Source: Alloprevotella sp. OH1205_COT-284 (GTDB lineage Bacteria > Bacteroidota > Bacteroidia > Bacteroidales > Bacteroidaceae). Taken from it: a stretch of DNA of 40,876 bases. The notes under the pieces were generated by a model that saw nothing but the letters and a program-made list of their open reading frames with translations, did not search any database and was not told the origin of the DNA. The position numbers and the translations under genes are program-made. Location: assembly GCF_003859795.1 (NCBI RefSeq), contig NZ_RQYI01000022.1, forward strand, positions 1 through 40,876, in the 5' to 3' direction. Positions within the stretch are counted from its first letter, which is position 1. Each line of letters opens with the position of its first letter. Positions 1 to 7,019 of this stretch are shown here, piece by piece.

Positions 1-290
1 ATTTGTGTAGAAAGCATTGTTGCACATATATACACAGATGTTTGCGTTGAGTGTCTACACTGTCTACATTCGACGATCAATCATCTGATAATGAAAGCAT
101 AACAAATGTATGCAGAGGCATTTTCCGTTTGCAGCATCTACACTGTCTTTGAGAAATCGCCGCAATCGACGAATTGTTGCAGGCGATGTGTGGCGTATGG
201 TTCAAATGTATGATGTAGATGCCGTGTGATGACTGCATACATTCGTATCTCTTTGTGTACGAGAGGGATATATCGAAAATGTAGGTTATG
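1..290. repeat. Degenerate relic possibly related to the interspersed TCTACA-rich element
   Basis: No gene is supported between the window start and the tRNA-Asp gene. The first ~290 bases are rich in the same words as the repeats at 12547, 21430 and 32303: CTACACTGTCTACATTCG around 53-72, GCATCTACACTGTC around 133-147 and GCATACATTCG around 235-245. I could not align the whole stretch with those copies, and the 27-bp core is absent. It may be a decayed copy or simply share vocabulary. Short reading frames here show no recognisable protein. Confidence 0.35.
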
Positions 291-369
291 TATAAGAAAT
301 AAACAAAAACACATGAGGGGGCACGATATTGCATTGACGATTATTTTTTCAGAAAAAGACCCGAAAACA

Positions 370-401
370 TTTGGACAATTCAAAAAAAAGCATTTCCTTT
401 G
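370..401 (+). promoter_or_regulatory. Predicted promoter of the tRNA-Asp/tRNA-Arg cluster
   Basis: TTTG at 370-373, a 20-nt spacer, then TTCCTTTG at 394-401. This matches the Bacteroidetes sigma pattern TTTG-N19/21-TAnnTTTG with one mismatch in the -7 box. Transcription would begin near 408, about 60 nt before tRNA-Asp. No other good box lies between here and the first tRNA. Confidence 0.5.
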
Positions 402-466
402 CACTCGAAATCAAAACCAACACATCCTTTTCTCCAAGGATTTTAATAATGATTTCAGATCTCCAA

Positions 467-540
467 GGTGCGTTAGTTCAGTTGGTTAGAATACATGCCT
501 GTCACGCATGGGGTCACGGGTTCGAGTCCCGTACGCACCG
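467..540 (+). tRNA. tRNA-Asp (anticodon GTC)
   Basis: A complete 74-nt cloverleaf. The acceptor arms GGTGCGT and ACGCACC pair perfectly, the anticodon stem is ATGCC/GCAT-type with loop CTGTCAC, giving anticodon GTC, and the T arm contains GGGTTCGAGTCCC. The discriminator base is G. CCA is not encoded after it, so it must be added by the CCA-adding enzyme, as is common in this phylum. It is the first gene of a three-tRNA cluster on this strand. Confidence 0.97.
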
Positions 541-563
541 CCCCAATTCCTTTTATGGGAAAC

Positions 564-637
564 GGTTCCGTAGCTCAACTGAATAGAGCATCTGACTACG
601 GATCAGAAGGTTACAGGTTTGAATCCTGTCGGAATCA
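564..637 (+). tRNA. tRNA-Arg (anticodon ACG), copy 1
   Basis: A 74-nt cloverleaf with anticodon stem TCTGA/TCAGA and loop CTACGGA, so the anticodon is ACG (read as ICG after deamination, decoding CGN arginine codons). Acceptor GGTTCCG pairs with CGGAATC, including a G-U pair at 2:71. T loop TTTGAAT. No encoded CCA. It is followed after 33 nt by a nearly identical copy that differs only at positions 3 and 70. Confidence 0.96.
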
Positions 638-670
638 CACTTCACTCGTCTATGAAGCAAAACAAAAGAC

Positions 671-744
671 GGCTCCGTAGCTCAACTGAATAGAGCATCT
701 GACTACGGATCAGAAGGTTACAGGTTTGAATCCTGTCGGAGTCA
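671..744 (+). tRNA. tRNA-Arg (anticodon ACG), copy 2
   Basis: A second 74-nt tRNA-Arg(ACG), identical to the copy at 564-637 except T3 to C and A70 to G. These two positions pair with each other in the acceptor stem (GGCTCCG with CGGAGTC), so both copies fold equally well. The last tRNA of the cluster; a strong hairpin terminator follows 6-10 nt later. Confidence 0.96.
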
Positions 745-750
745 CTTCAA

Positions 751-800
751 GAAGAAGCCGCGTCAAAATTCACAAGTTTTGATGCGGCTTCTTCTTTTTC
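751..800 (+). terminator. Intrinsic terminator of the tRNA-Asp/Arg cluster
   Basis: Inverted repeat GAAGAAGCCGCGTCAAAA (751-768) with TTTTGATGCGGCTTCTTC (777-794), loop TTCACAAG, one G-T pair in the stem, followed by a T-rich tail (CTTTTTC). It lies just after tRNA-Arg copy 2 and would end the tRNA transcript. Confidence 0.85.
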
Positions 801-835
801 AAATCTCCCAAGAACAAACATCGAATGGGGCAGTA

Positions 836-879
836 AAAAAATAAGCCGCATCAAAACTTGTGAATTTTGACGCGGCTTC
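836..879 (-). terminator. Intrinsic terminator of tRNA-Ser, inverted copy of the 754-790 terminator
   Basis: Inverted repeat AAGCCGCATCAAAA (843-856) with TTTTGACGCGGCTT (865-878), loop CTTGTGAA. On the minus strand it is followed by a run of seven T (complement of the A run at 836-841), as expected for the tRNA-Ser transcript arriving from the right. Bases 843-879 are the exact reverse complement of 754-790. Confidence 0.82.
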
Positions 880-936
880 CTTTTCTTAGTACATTTTCAT
901 GTACTTTTTCAACACCTTAATAGCTAAGGCTCATTG

Positions 937-1023
937 CGGAAGGAGGGGGATTCGAACCCCCGGTACGGTAACCCGTACGTCAGTTTAGCAAACTGGTGGT
1001 TTCAGCCACTCACCCACCCTTCC
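937..1023 (-). tRNA. tRNA-Ser (anticodon GCT)
   Basis: An 87-nt class II tRNA on the minus strand. Acceptor GGAAGGG pairs with TCCTTCC (last pair G-U). The anticodon loop TTGCTAA gives GCT, decoding AGC/AGT. The long variable arm (CGTACGGGTTACCGTACG region) is typical of tRNA-Ser. T arm GGGGGTTCGAATCCCCC. The discriminator is G and CCA is not encoded. It is transcribed toward the tRNA-Asp/Arg cluster. Confidence 0.96.
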
Positions 1024-1050
1024 ATAGGGGGCATTTCCTTAAATGCGATG

Positions 1051-1084
1051 CAAAAGTAGCCTTTTATTTTGACTCACCCAAACA
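1051..1084 (-). promoter_or_regulatory. Promoter of tRNA-Ser
   Basis: On the minus strand TACTTTTG (complement of CAAAAGTA, 1051-1058) matches the -7 box TAnnTTTG exactly. Twenty bases upstream lies TTG (complement of CAA, 1079-1081), inside TTTGGGTGAG. The transcript would start about 20 nt before the mature 5' end of tRNA-Ser at 1023. Confidence 0.7.
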
Positions 1085-1141
1085 TTTAAGACAAAAAGTG
1101 AACAAAAAAGAGAAAACAGAGCTTTTTCGTTTCTATTTTCG

Positions 1142-1149
1142 TATATTTG
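1142..1149 (+). promoter_or_regulatory. -7 box of the GH109-like gene
   Basis: TATATTTG matches TAnnTTTG. It would start transcription near 1156, about 16 nt before the ATG at 1172, which supports that start codon. No good TTG is seen at the usual -33 distance. Confidence 0.5.
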
Positions 1150-1171
1150 CTGTGCTTTTACTCCCATAACA

Positions 1172-2362
1172 ATGATCCAACAACCTCTTGCTCTACGCAT
1201 GCAATGCCCCCCTATCCCCTTAGTGCGGATAGGCCTCATCGGACTTGGACAGCGCGGTATGCAGACCTTACAACGATATGCTTTTGTGAAAGGAGCGGAA
1301 ATACGTTGCTTGGCAGACCTTGAACAAGAACGTCTTGACGCCGGAAATGATGCTTTGCAAGAAAGCGGTCGGCCGCCGGCACGACCTTTTATCGGAAAAG
1401 AAGCATGGCGGGAAGTTTGTCGGCAGCAAGATATAGACTTAATTTATATCTGTACGGACTGGAACAGCCATGCCGAAATCGCCATTGAAGCCATGAATTG
1501 CGGAAAGCACGTTGCCGTGGAAGTGCCGGCCGCAACAACCATAGAAGAGTGCAGGGCTTTGGTCAAAACGGCCGAACAAACCCGCAGACATTGTTTCATG
1601 ACAGAAAACTGCTGTTATGATTGGTTTGCCTTGGCTACGCAGACCCTACACGCCAAGGGTTATTTTGGAACAATCACGCATTGCGAAGGAGCCTACATTC
1701 ACGATTGGCGCGAACTCTTCTCGGCAGAAAACGACGCGGCGCGCACATGGTATCGCAGCAGCTGTCTTCATGGCGGCAACCCCTATCCCACACATGGCAT
1801 CGGCCCTATCGCACAGCTTTTGGGCATTCATCGAAAAGATCGTTTTAAGCATTTGGTTTCCGTCACAGGACAAGCTGCCGGAAAAAACAGCTTGTTGGGA
1901 CACACAAACACGTCGCTGATCACCACCGAAAGCGGAATAACCGTCTTGCTGCAATTCGACGGCACTACCCCACGTCCTTATTCGCGCATCCAAGGCATCT
2001 GCGGAACACAGGGCTTTGCCCAAAAATATCCGTTGCTGCATTTACAACATGAAGGAAAACTTCATGAAGGAGCGGAAGCGGAAATCTTCTTGCAGAAATA
2101 CCTGAAAGGGCATGCCGCAGAGCTTTGGCTTGAAGGCCGTTCAAAGGGTGTACCCAATGAAATGAATTATGCCATGGACTGCCGCCTTATTTATTGTTTG
2201 CAGAAAGGATTGCCCTTGGATATTGACGTCTACGACGCAGCCGAATGGTCTTGCTTATCGGAGCTGACACGCCTCTCGGCGCAACAAGGCGGAGCACTCG
2301 TGGAGTTTCCGGATTTCTTGAATTTATCGGTCGAAGCCGACAAAAACTCCGACATGACATAA
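1172..2362 (+). CDS. Gfo/Idh/MocA family protein, GH109 (alpha-N-acetylgalactosaminidase)-like
   Basis: A 396-residue NAD(P)-dependent oxidoreductase-fold protein. A Rossmann motif GLIGLGQRG lies near residue 20, and VEVPAATTIEEC near residue 115 matches the family's EKP-like region. The segments GAYIHD (about 170) and NPYPTHGIGPIAQLLGI (about 205-221) resemble glycoside hydrolase family 109, where NAD is kept as a catalytic cofactor to cleave alpha-GalNAc from glycans. Known GH109 enzymes usually carry a Tat or lipoprotein signal. None is visible here, so this protein may act in the cytoplasm, or be a relative with another sugar substrate. ATG 1172 is chosen because the promoter box ends at 1149; ATG 1199 is an alternative. 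The hydroxyacid dehydrogenase starts 63 nt downstream and is probably co-transcribed. Confidence 0.8.
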   Translation: MIQQPLALRMQCPPIPLVRIGLIGLGQRGMQTLQRYAFVKGAEIRCLADLEQERLDAGNDALQESGRPPARPFIGKEAWREVCRQQDIDLIYICTDWNSHAEIAIEAMNCGKHVAVEVPAATTIEECRALVKTAEQTRRHCFMTENCCYDWFALATQTLHAKGYFGTITHCEGAYIHDWRELFSAENDAARTWYRSSCLHGGNPYPTHGIGPIAQLLGIHRKDRFKHLVSVTGQAAGKNSLLGHTNTSLITTESGITVLLQFDGTTPRPYSRIQGICGTQGFAQKYPLLHLQHEGKLHEGAEAEIFLQKYLKGHAAELWLEGRSKGVPNEMNYAMDCRLIYCLQKGLPLDIDVYDAAEWSCLSELTRLSAQQGGALVEFPDFLNLSVEADKNSDMT

Positions 2363-2425
2363 ACCGACACACAATCATTCTTTCTTCTCTATATTTCCGT
2401 TTATACCCGCTTCATCACGTCCATT

Positions 2426-3394
2426 ATGAATATTGTTTTTCTCGACGGTCACGCTCTGAATCCGAAAGAATTGAACTGGGATTCTCTCAAAAAACTCGGA
2501 CATCTCACCATTTTCGACCACACGCCAAGTTCGGAGGTGATCGAGCGTTCCAAAGAGGCCGAGGTCATTATTCTCAACAAAAAGCGGATGTCGGAAGAAA
2601 TCTTTAAGCAACTGCCCAAGTTACGCCTTATATTGGTGGCGGCCACAGGATACGATGTGGTAGACACGATTGCTGCCCACAGGTATGGCGTGACGGTTTG
2701 CAATGTTCCGGCATACAGCACACTGGCTGTTGCCCAACACACATTGGCATTGATGTTGGAACACACCAATCGCGTCGGCCATTATGCCCGTTTGAACCGA
2801 GAGGGATATTGGTCTAAAAGCAGCAGTTTTTGCATTTGGGACAAAGCGGTGGTTGAGCTTTCCGGAAAACGAGTGGCCTTGGTGGGTTTCGGCAATATCG
2901 GTCAAAAAGTGGCCCAGCTTCTTCAAGTTCTTGAAGCGGAGGTTTGCGCCGTCACCTCCAAGTCGCAAGAATGTTTGCCTGCCGGGATCACCCGCATTTC
3001 ATTGGAGGAGGCTTTTTCCACGTCGGACATCATTTCGCTCCATTGCCCTCTCACGGCTCAAAATCGCGGCTTTGTCAATGCCGATCTATTGAAGCTGATA
3101 CGCCCCGGCATGCTATTGATCAATACGGCTCGCGGAGGTTTGATAGACGATATTGCCGTAGCTGCGGCTCTCTCGGATGGAAGACTCGGTGGGTATGCCT
3201 GCGACGTGCTTAGCGTAGAACCTCCGTCAAACGATCATCCCATTTTGCTGGCTCCAAATACCTTGGTCACACCTCACATAGCTTGGGCAAGTGCCGAAGC
3301 CAGACAGCGTATCATCGACGTCATGTCCGACAATCTCGAAGCCTTCATCAAAGGGGCTCCGATTCATGTTGTTACGCCGACCGGTGAGCACTGA
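2426..3394 (+). CDS. D-2-hydroxyacid dehydrogenase (glycerate dehydrogenase / HprA-like)
   Basis: A 322-residue NAD-dependent dehydrogenase reducing 2-oxoacids to D-2-hydroxyacids, cytoplasmic. The N-terminal substrate domain contains AATGYDVVD (about 73). The nucleotide domain has GFGNIG (about 155). The catalytic triad is readable: Arg236 in NTARGG, Glu265 in VEPP and His284 in TPHIAWAS. The length is normal for the family. The PHIAW motif and overall pattern fit the glycerate/hydroxypyruvate branch more than PdxB or SerA, which carry extra C-terminal domains. The true substrate cannot be read from sequence. It follows the GH109-like gene on the same strand and converges with porE, whose stop lies 62 nt away. 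Confidence 0.88.
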   Translation: MNIVFLDGHALNPKELNWDSLKKLGHLTIFDHTPSSEVIERSKEAEVIILNKKRMSEEIFKQLPKLRLILVAATGYDVVDTIAAHRYGVTVCNVPAYSTLAVAQHTLALMLEHTNRVGHYARLNREGYWSKSSSFCIWDKAVVELSGKRVALVGFGNIGQKVAQLLQVLEAEVCAVTSKSQECLPAGITRISLEEAFSTSDIISLHCPLTAQNRGFVNADLLKLIRPGMLLINTARGGLIDDIAVAAALSDGRLGGYACDVLSVEPPSNDHPILLAPNTLVTPHIAWASAEARQRIIDVMSDNLEAFIKGAPIHVVTPTGEH

Positions 3395-3455
3395 GTTTGA
3401 AACATGACGAAGCGACAATGCTTTGTGCTTACCTTTATTCTGCCTTACTTCGGCT

Positions 3456-5537
3456 TTATTCTTCATCGTCGTCATCTTCTTTCATGCGAAGATTTTCTTT
3501 TTCCGCTCCATCCGTTTCCGTCGGATGCCATTTTCCTTTTTCTCCGAAAAGGTCATAAGTTGTTCGCAAAACCTTAAACTCCGTACGTCGATTCAGTGCA
3601 TGACACGAATCTTGTTGTTCGGGCGAAAGTTTTGCAATATAATCCGCCGTGAGCGTATCGCCTTCGTGCAAAAAGGCATGAGTTTCCACAAGTTTCTTAT
3701 TCACAATTTTGGGCATGGTTTCCCCATAGCCTTTCGGCGTAAGACGTTCGGATGAAATGCCGAGTTGTTTCAAATACTTCACGACACTTTCCGCCCTCCG
3801 TTGCGACAGCTTCAAGTTATAGGCATCACTTCCACGCAAATCGGTGTGAGCACCCAATTCAATGGTGATGTGAGGATTTTCGGTGAGGAGCTTTGCCAAG
3901 CGCGTCAAAGCCTCGGAAGATTCGGGGGTGATGTCGGCTTTGTCGAACTCGTAAAACACATTGCGCACCAATACCGGGATACTCAACGACGGGAGCGGAA
4001 ATTGCAACACATATTGATGTTCCACGTTGGCAGTATCGACATGCAGCTGATTAGGGTGATTGATATAGCCTTTGCAGGAAGCCATAAACAAATAGTCCAC
4101 ACCAACGCCCACTTTCTGCTCGAAAGATCCATCGGATTTCACCGGCAGTTTCAAGTTCGTGCCATCACTACCGATCATCTGCACTTGGGCATTAGGCAAC
4201 TCGTAGCCATCTTGTTCGTAGACCCACCCTTTGACGGTAAGCAACACTTCGGGGAAAGAAAATTCATATAGCTTATCCCACCCGCGGCCTCCCGTAGATC
4301 GGGAAGACGAGAAAAAGCCGCGATTGCGCATTCCCTCGAAAGCGATGCCGAAATCATGACCGTTCGAGTTCATCGGAAAAGGCAGATGCTCCACCGCCCA
4401 AGTATGCTCGATTGTATCTTCAAGAGCGCGATAAAGATCCAATCCTCCCATTCCGACTCGCCCATCAGAAGAAAAATAGAGTTCTCCGTTGGCGCGAAAA
4501 GAAGGAAAAACCTCTTCACCCGACGTATTGACGGAAGCCCCAAGATTTTCAAGCGTCCCCACACCTTTATCCGACTGAATGGAAGCCCTCCAAAGGTCAA
4601 ACCCTCCAAATCCGCCCGGCATGTCGGAAGAGAAATAAAGCCATTTCCCGTCGGGAGAAACCGCAGGGTGTGCATAGCTCGACAGGGTATCGCCACTCAG
4701 CTTCATCAATTCGGGTTTACCCCACGAAGCATCGGTTCGGGCAGACCTCCATATTTCAGCCATTCTCGGAAATTCGGGGTGTGTTTTGCAAAGCGTGAAA
4801 TACATCGTTTTTCCGTCGGGAGAAAAAGCAGGTGTCCCCTCGTCGTATTCGGTATTGACAGCTTCCGGAAGCGCCTCTACGGCTTTCCATTTCTCTTTCT
4901 CATCGCGCTTCACGACAAATATATCTCCATTTTTCTGCCCCGTTATACCCGACGTTTCATTGCCTGTCGCCGAGCTTCGATTGGAGGTGAAATAAAGTTG
5001 AAGGTCTTTTCCTTCTCCCAACAAAGCCGGGGCATAGTCTGCCCTATTGCTATTGAAAGCAGCCGCGGGTTTCACCGTGTAGAGCGAACCTCTTATTTTC
5101 ATCTCAGAAGCAGCCACAATGCTTTTCAAACCTCGCTTTGCCTCTTCGTGATCGGGCTTCATCTCCAAATAGGCGCGATATGCACGCTCCGCCGCTTTAT
5201 GATCGCCTTGCAGCAGATACATCTCTCCCATGCGAAGAAAAGTCGTGGTGTCTGTATATTTGTATCGCTCGGCCGTGCGATAAGCCCCCAAGGCTCTCGA
5301 CGAAAAGCCATATTTACGGTAGCATTCACCCATTAGGAAAGAAAGTTTTCCTCTTTGTTTTTTCTCTTTGGCGGGGGTGAGCCGATAGGCTTTTTTGTAA
5401 AATCCCGCCGCTTCCGCATATTCTCCGACCGACAAAGCACGCTCCGCCCGCCGCACATTTCTCTCCGGCGTGCTGCAAGCGGAAAGCAATCCCATAACGA
5501 TTGCTATCACAAGAAAAGAATTGAAATACACTTTCAT
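3456..5537 (-). CDS. porE: PorE-like outer membrane lipoprotein of the type IX secretion system (TPR, beta-propeller, CRD, OmpA-C)
   Basis: A 693-residue lipoprotein. The signal peptide ends in lipobox LLSAC with Cys21 as the lipidation site. Domains in order: tetratricopeptide repeats (about 25-140, e.g. LLQGDHKAAERAYRAYLEM), a PD40/WD40-like propeller with repeated SPDGKxxYF blades (about 165-430), a carboxypeptidase-regulatory-like beta sandwich (about 433-505, TVKGWVYEQDGYELPNAQV), and an OmpA C-terminal peptidoglycan-binding domain (about 520-670, FYEFDKADI and HTDLRGSDAYNLKLSQRRA). This order is that of PorE (PG1058) of Porphyromonas gingivalis, which anchors the type IX secretion machinery to peptidoglycan. 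The tail is strikingly acidic (EDDDDEE). It stands alone, as porE does elsewhere. Paralogues with the same architecture exist in Bacteroidetes, so the PorE name is likely but not certain. Confidence 0.82.
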   Translation of the reverse strand: MKVYFNSFLVIAIVMGLLSACSTPERNVRRAERALSVGEYAEAAGFYKKAYRLTPAKEKKQRGKLSFLMGECYRKYGFSSRALGAYRTAERYKYTDTTTFLRMGEMYLLQGDHKAAERAYRAYLEMKPDHEEAKRGLKSIVAASEMKIRGSLYTVKPAAAFNSNRADYAPALLGEGKDLQLYFTSNRSSATGNETSGITGQKNGDIFVVKRDEKEKWKAVEALPEAVNTEYDEGTPAFSPDGKTMYFTLCKTHPEFPRMAEIWRSARTDASWGKPELMKLSGDTLSSYAHPAVSPDGKWLYFSSDMPGGFGGFDLWRASIQSDKGVGTLENLGASVNTSGEEVFPSFRANGELYFSSDGRVGMGGLDLYRALEDTIEHTWAVEHLPFPMNSNGHDFGIAFEGMRNRGFFSSSRSTGGRGWDKLYEFSFPEVLLTVKGWVYEQDGYELPNAQVQMIGSDGTNLKLPVKSDGSFEQKVGVGVDYLFMASCKGYINHPNQLHVDTANVEHQYVLQFPLPSLSIPVLVRNVFYEFDKADITPESSEALTRLAKLLTENPHITIELGAHTDLRGSDAYNLKLSQRRAESVVKYLKQLGISSERLTPKGYGETMPKIVNKKLVETHAFLHEGDTLTADYIAKLSPEQQDSCHALNRRTEFKVLRTTYDLFGEKGKWHPTETDGAEKENLRMKEDDDDEE

Positions 5538-5603
5538 ACTAAGTTATAACTTCTTTTTTTGCAAATTATTGTCTATCCTGCATTCGTTTATCAAAATAAG
5601 TTG

Positions 5604-5611
5604 TATTTTTG
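5604..5611 (+). promoter_or_regulatory. -7 box upstream of nagA
   Basis: TATTTTTG matches TAnnTTTG. It predicts a start near 5618 and a leader of about 150 nt before the nagA ATG at 5769. No convincing -33 TTG is seen at the right spacing. A weaker box, TATATTTA, lies at 5689-5696. Confidence 0.45.
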
Positions 5612-5695
5612 CTCCGTAAAGGACTCGTCCGATCACCAAAGCTCAAAACCTCGTTTTTCGCTTTGAGAGGCAGGTCGTTTTCTTGTTTTATATTT

Positions 5696-5713
5696 ACGGA
5701 AATTTATTTCCGT
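5696..5713. promoter_or_regulatory. 18-bp palindrome in the nagA leader, candidate operator
   Basis: ACGGAAATTTATTTCCGT: 8-bp perfect arms around a central TT, 55 nt before the nagA start. It overlaps the weaker -7-like box TATATTTA. Its size and symmetry suit a dimeric repressor responding to amino sugars, but no regulator gene is adjacent. It could also be a short RNA hairpin. Confidence 0.4.
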
Positions 5714-5768
5714 CTGTTCACGATTGCCTCAACCGATTCATTAACCACTCTCTAAACTCTCATAACTT

Positions 5769-6926
5769 ATGCTCAAACAAATCACCAATGGACGCATTCT
5801 GACGGCCGAAGGCTGGCTCGAAGAGGGCAGCGTCCTCGTTGAAGCTGGCAAGATAGTAGAAATCACCAATAATCGCTTACCCATTGCCGATGCCGAAATC
5901 ATAGACGCCAAAGGTTGCGACATCGTGCCCGGTGGTATCGAACTTCACATTCACGGCGGTGGCGGACGCGATTTCATGGAAGGCACCGAAGAGGCTTTCC
6001 GCGTGGCTGTCGACGCCCACATGCAATATGGCACCACTGCCATTTACCCCACCCTTTCGTCAAGCACTCGCGAGATGATCGATGCCGCCATCAAAACTTG
6101 CGAAAAACTGATGAAAGAACCCGGAAGCCCCATTATGGGTCTGCACTTGGAGGGGCCTTATTTCAACCTCAACAAGGCGGGAGCGCAAATGCCCGAAATC
6201 ATCCGCAACCCCGATCCCGTGGAATATGAGGACATTCTGAAAAACACCGATTGCGTCAAACGCTGGGACGCCGCTCCCGAACTGCCCGGCGCAAAGGAGT
6301 TTTTCGAATGCTGCGTGAAGCACGGCTGCAAACCCTCCATTGCCCATACCGACGGAGGTTGGGACGATGTGCTGATGGCCTATAAGGCCGGAGCCGACCA
6401 CGCCACCCACTTCACCAACGCCATGAGCAGCTTGACCAAAGCTCGCGAATATAAGAAGGTGGGGGTTGTAGAAAGCGTTTTCGCCATTCCCGATTTCACG
6501 GTCGAAGTGATTTCCGACGGCATCCACGTTCCGCCCGTGCTGATGAAGCAGATTTATTATGCCAAAGGCGTGAAAAACATGTGCTTCGTCACCGACTCAT
6601 TGGCTTGCAGTGCATCTCGTTCGACCTACAACTTCGACCCTCGTGTCATCATCGAAGACGGAGTTTGCAAATTGGCCGACCGCAGTGCCTTGGCCGGCTC
6701 GGTTTCGACCATGGACCGCTTGGTGCGCACCGCCGTCAAAGAAGCGGATATTCCCATGGAAGACGCCTGCCGCATGATCTCCGAGATTCCGGCACGCATT
6801 ATGAAGATCGACGACCGAAAAGGCTATCTTAAAAAAGGCTACGATGCCGACATCATCATGTTTGACAAAGACATCGAAATCAAATTCGTGATGCAAAACG
6901 GCAACGTCAAGCGTAACGATCTCTAA
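5769..6926 (+). CDS. nagA: N-acetylglucosamine-6-phosphate deacetylase
   Basis: A 385-residue amidohydrolase removing acetate from GlcNAc-6-phosphate to give glucosamine-6-phosphate, a cytoplasmic step of amino-sugar and cell-wall recycling. The metal motif HIHGGGGRD lies near residue 59-67. Later come HLEGPYFN (about 125), HTDGG (about 195), HATHFTNAMS (about 216) and the catalytic Asp in FVTDS (about 275). The small N-terminal beta domain (ILTAEGWLEEGSVLVEAGKI) is present and the length is normal. Bacteroidetes often pair nagA with nagB; nagB is not next to it here. The product can feed glycolysis or be routed back to wall synthesis. It is followed by a strong hairpin before the etf operon. 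Confidence 0.93.
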   Translation: MLKQITNGRILTAEGWLEEGSVLVEAGKIVEITNNRLPIADAEIIDAKGCDIVPGGIELHIHGGGGRDFMEGTEEAFRVAVDAHMQYGTTAIYPTLSSSTREMIDAAIKTCEKLMKEPGSPIMGLHLEGPYFNLNKAGAQMPEIIRNPDPVEYEDILKNTDCVKRWDAAPELPGAKEFFECCVKHGCKPSIAHTDGGWDDVLMAYKAGADHATHFTNAMSSLTKAREYKKVGVVESVFAIPDFTVEVISDGIHVPPVLMKQIYYAKGVKNMCFVTDSLACSASRSTYNFDPRVIIEDGVCKLADRSALAGSVSTMDRLVRTAVKEADIPMEDACRMISEIPARIMKIDDRKGYLKKGYDADIIMFDKDIEIKFVMQNGNVKRNDL

Positions 6927-6945
6927 CACCGACACAACCTACTCT

Positions 6946-6985
6946 GCCCTTCCCCTCGTTTCGCCCAAGAAACGTTTGGAAGGGC
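6946..6985 (+). terminator. Hairpin between nagA and etfB, probable terminator
   Basis: GCCCTTCC (6946-6953) pairs with GGAAGGGC (6978-6985), and inside it CGTTTC (6957-6962) pairs with GAAACG (6969-6974), loop GCCCAA. A short A/T stretch follows, not a clear T run. It may end nagA transcription or sit in the etf leader, 35 nt before etfB. Confidence 0.55.
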
Positions 6986-7019
6986 TTATGTCTAATACAA
7001 CGTTCACAACCATTCATTC

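Noticed and set aside
1-330. CRISPR-like or tandem array suggested by recurring CTACA words
   Set aside because: The words recur at irregular distances and in both orientations, without constant repeats and spacers and without cas genes.
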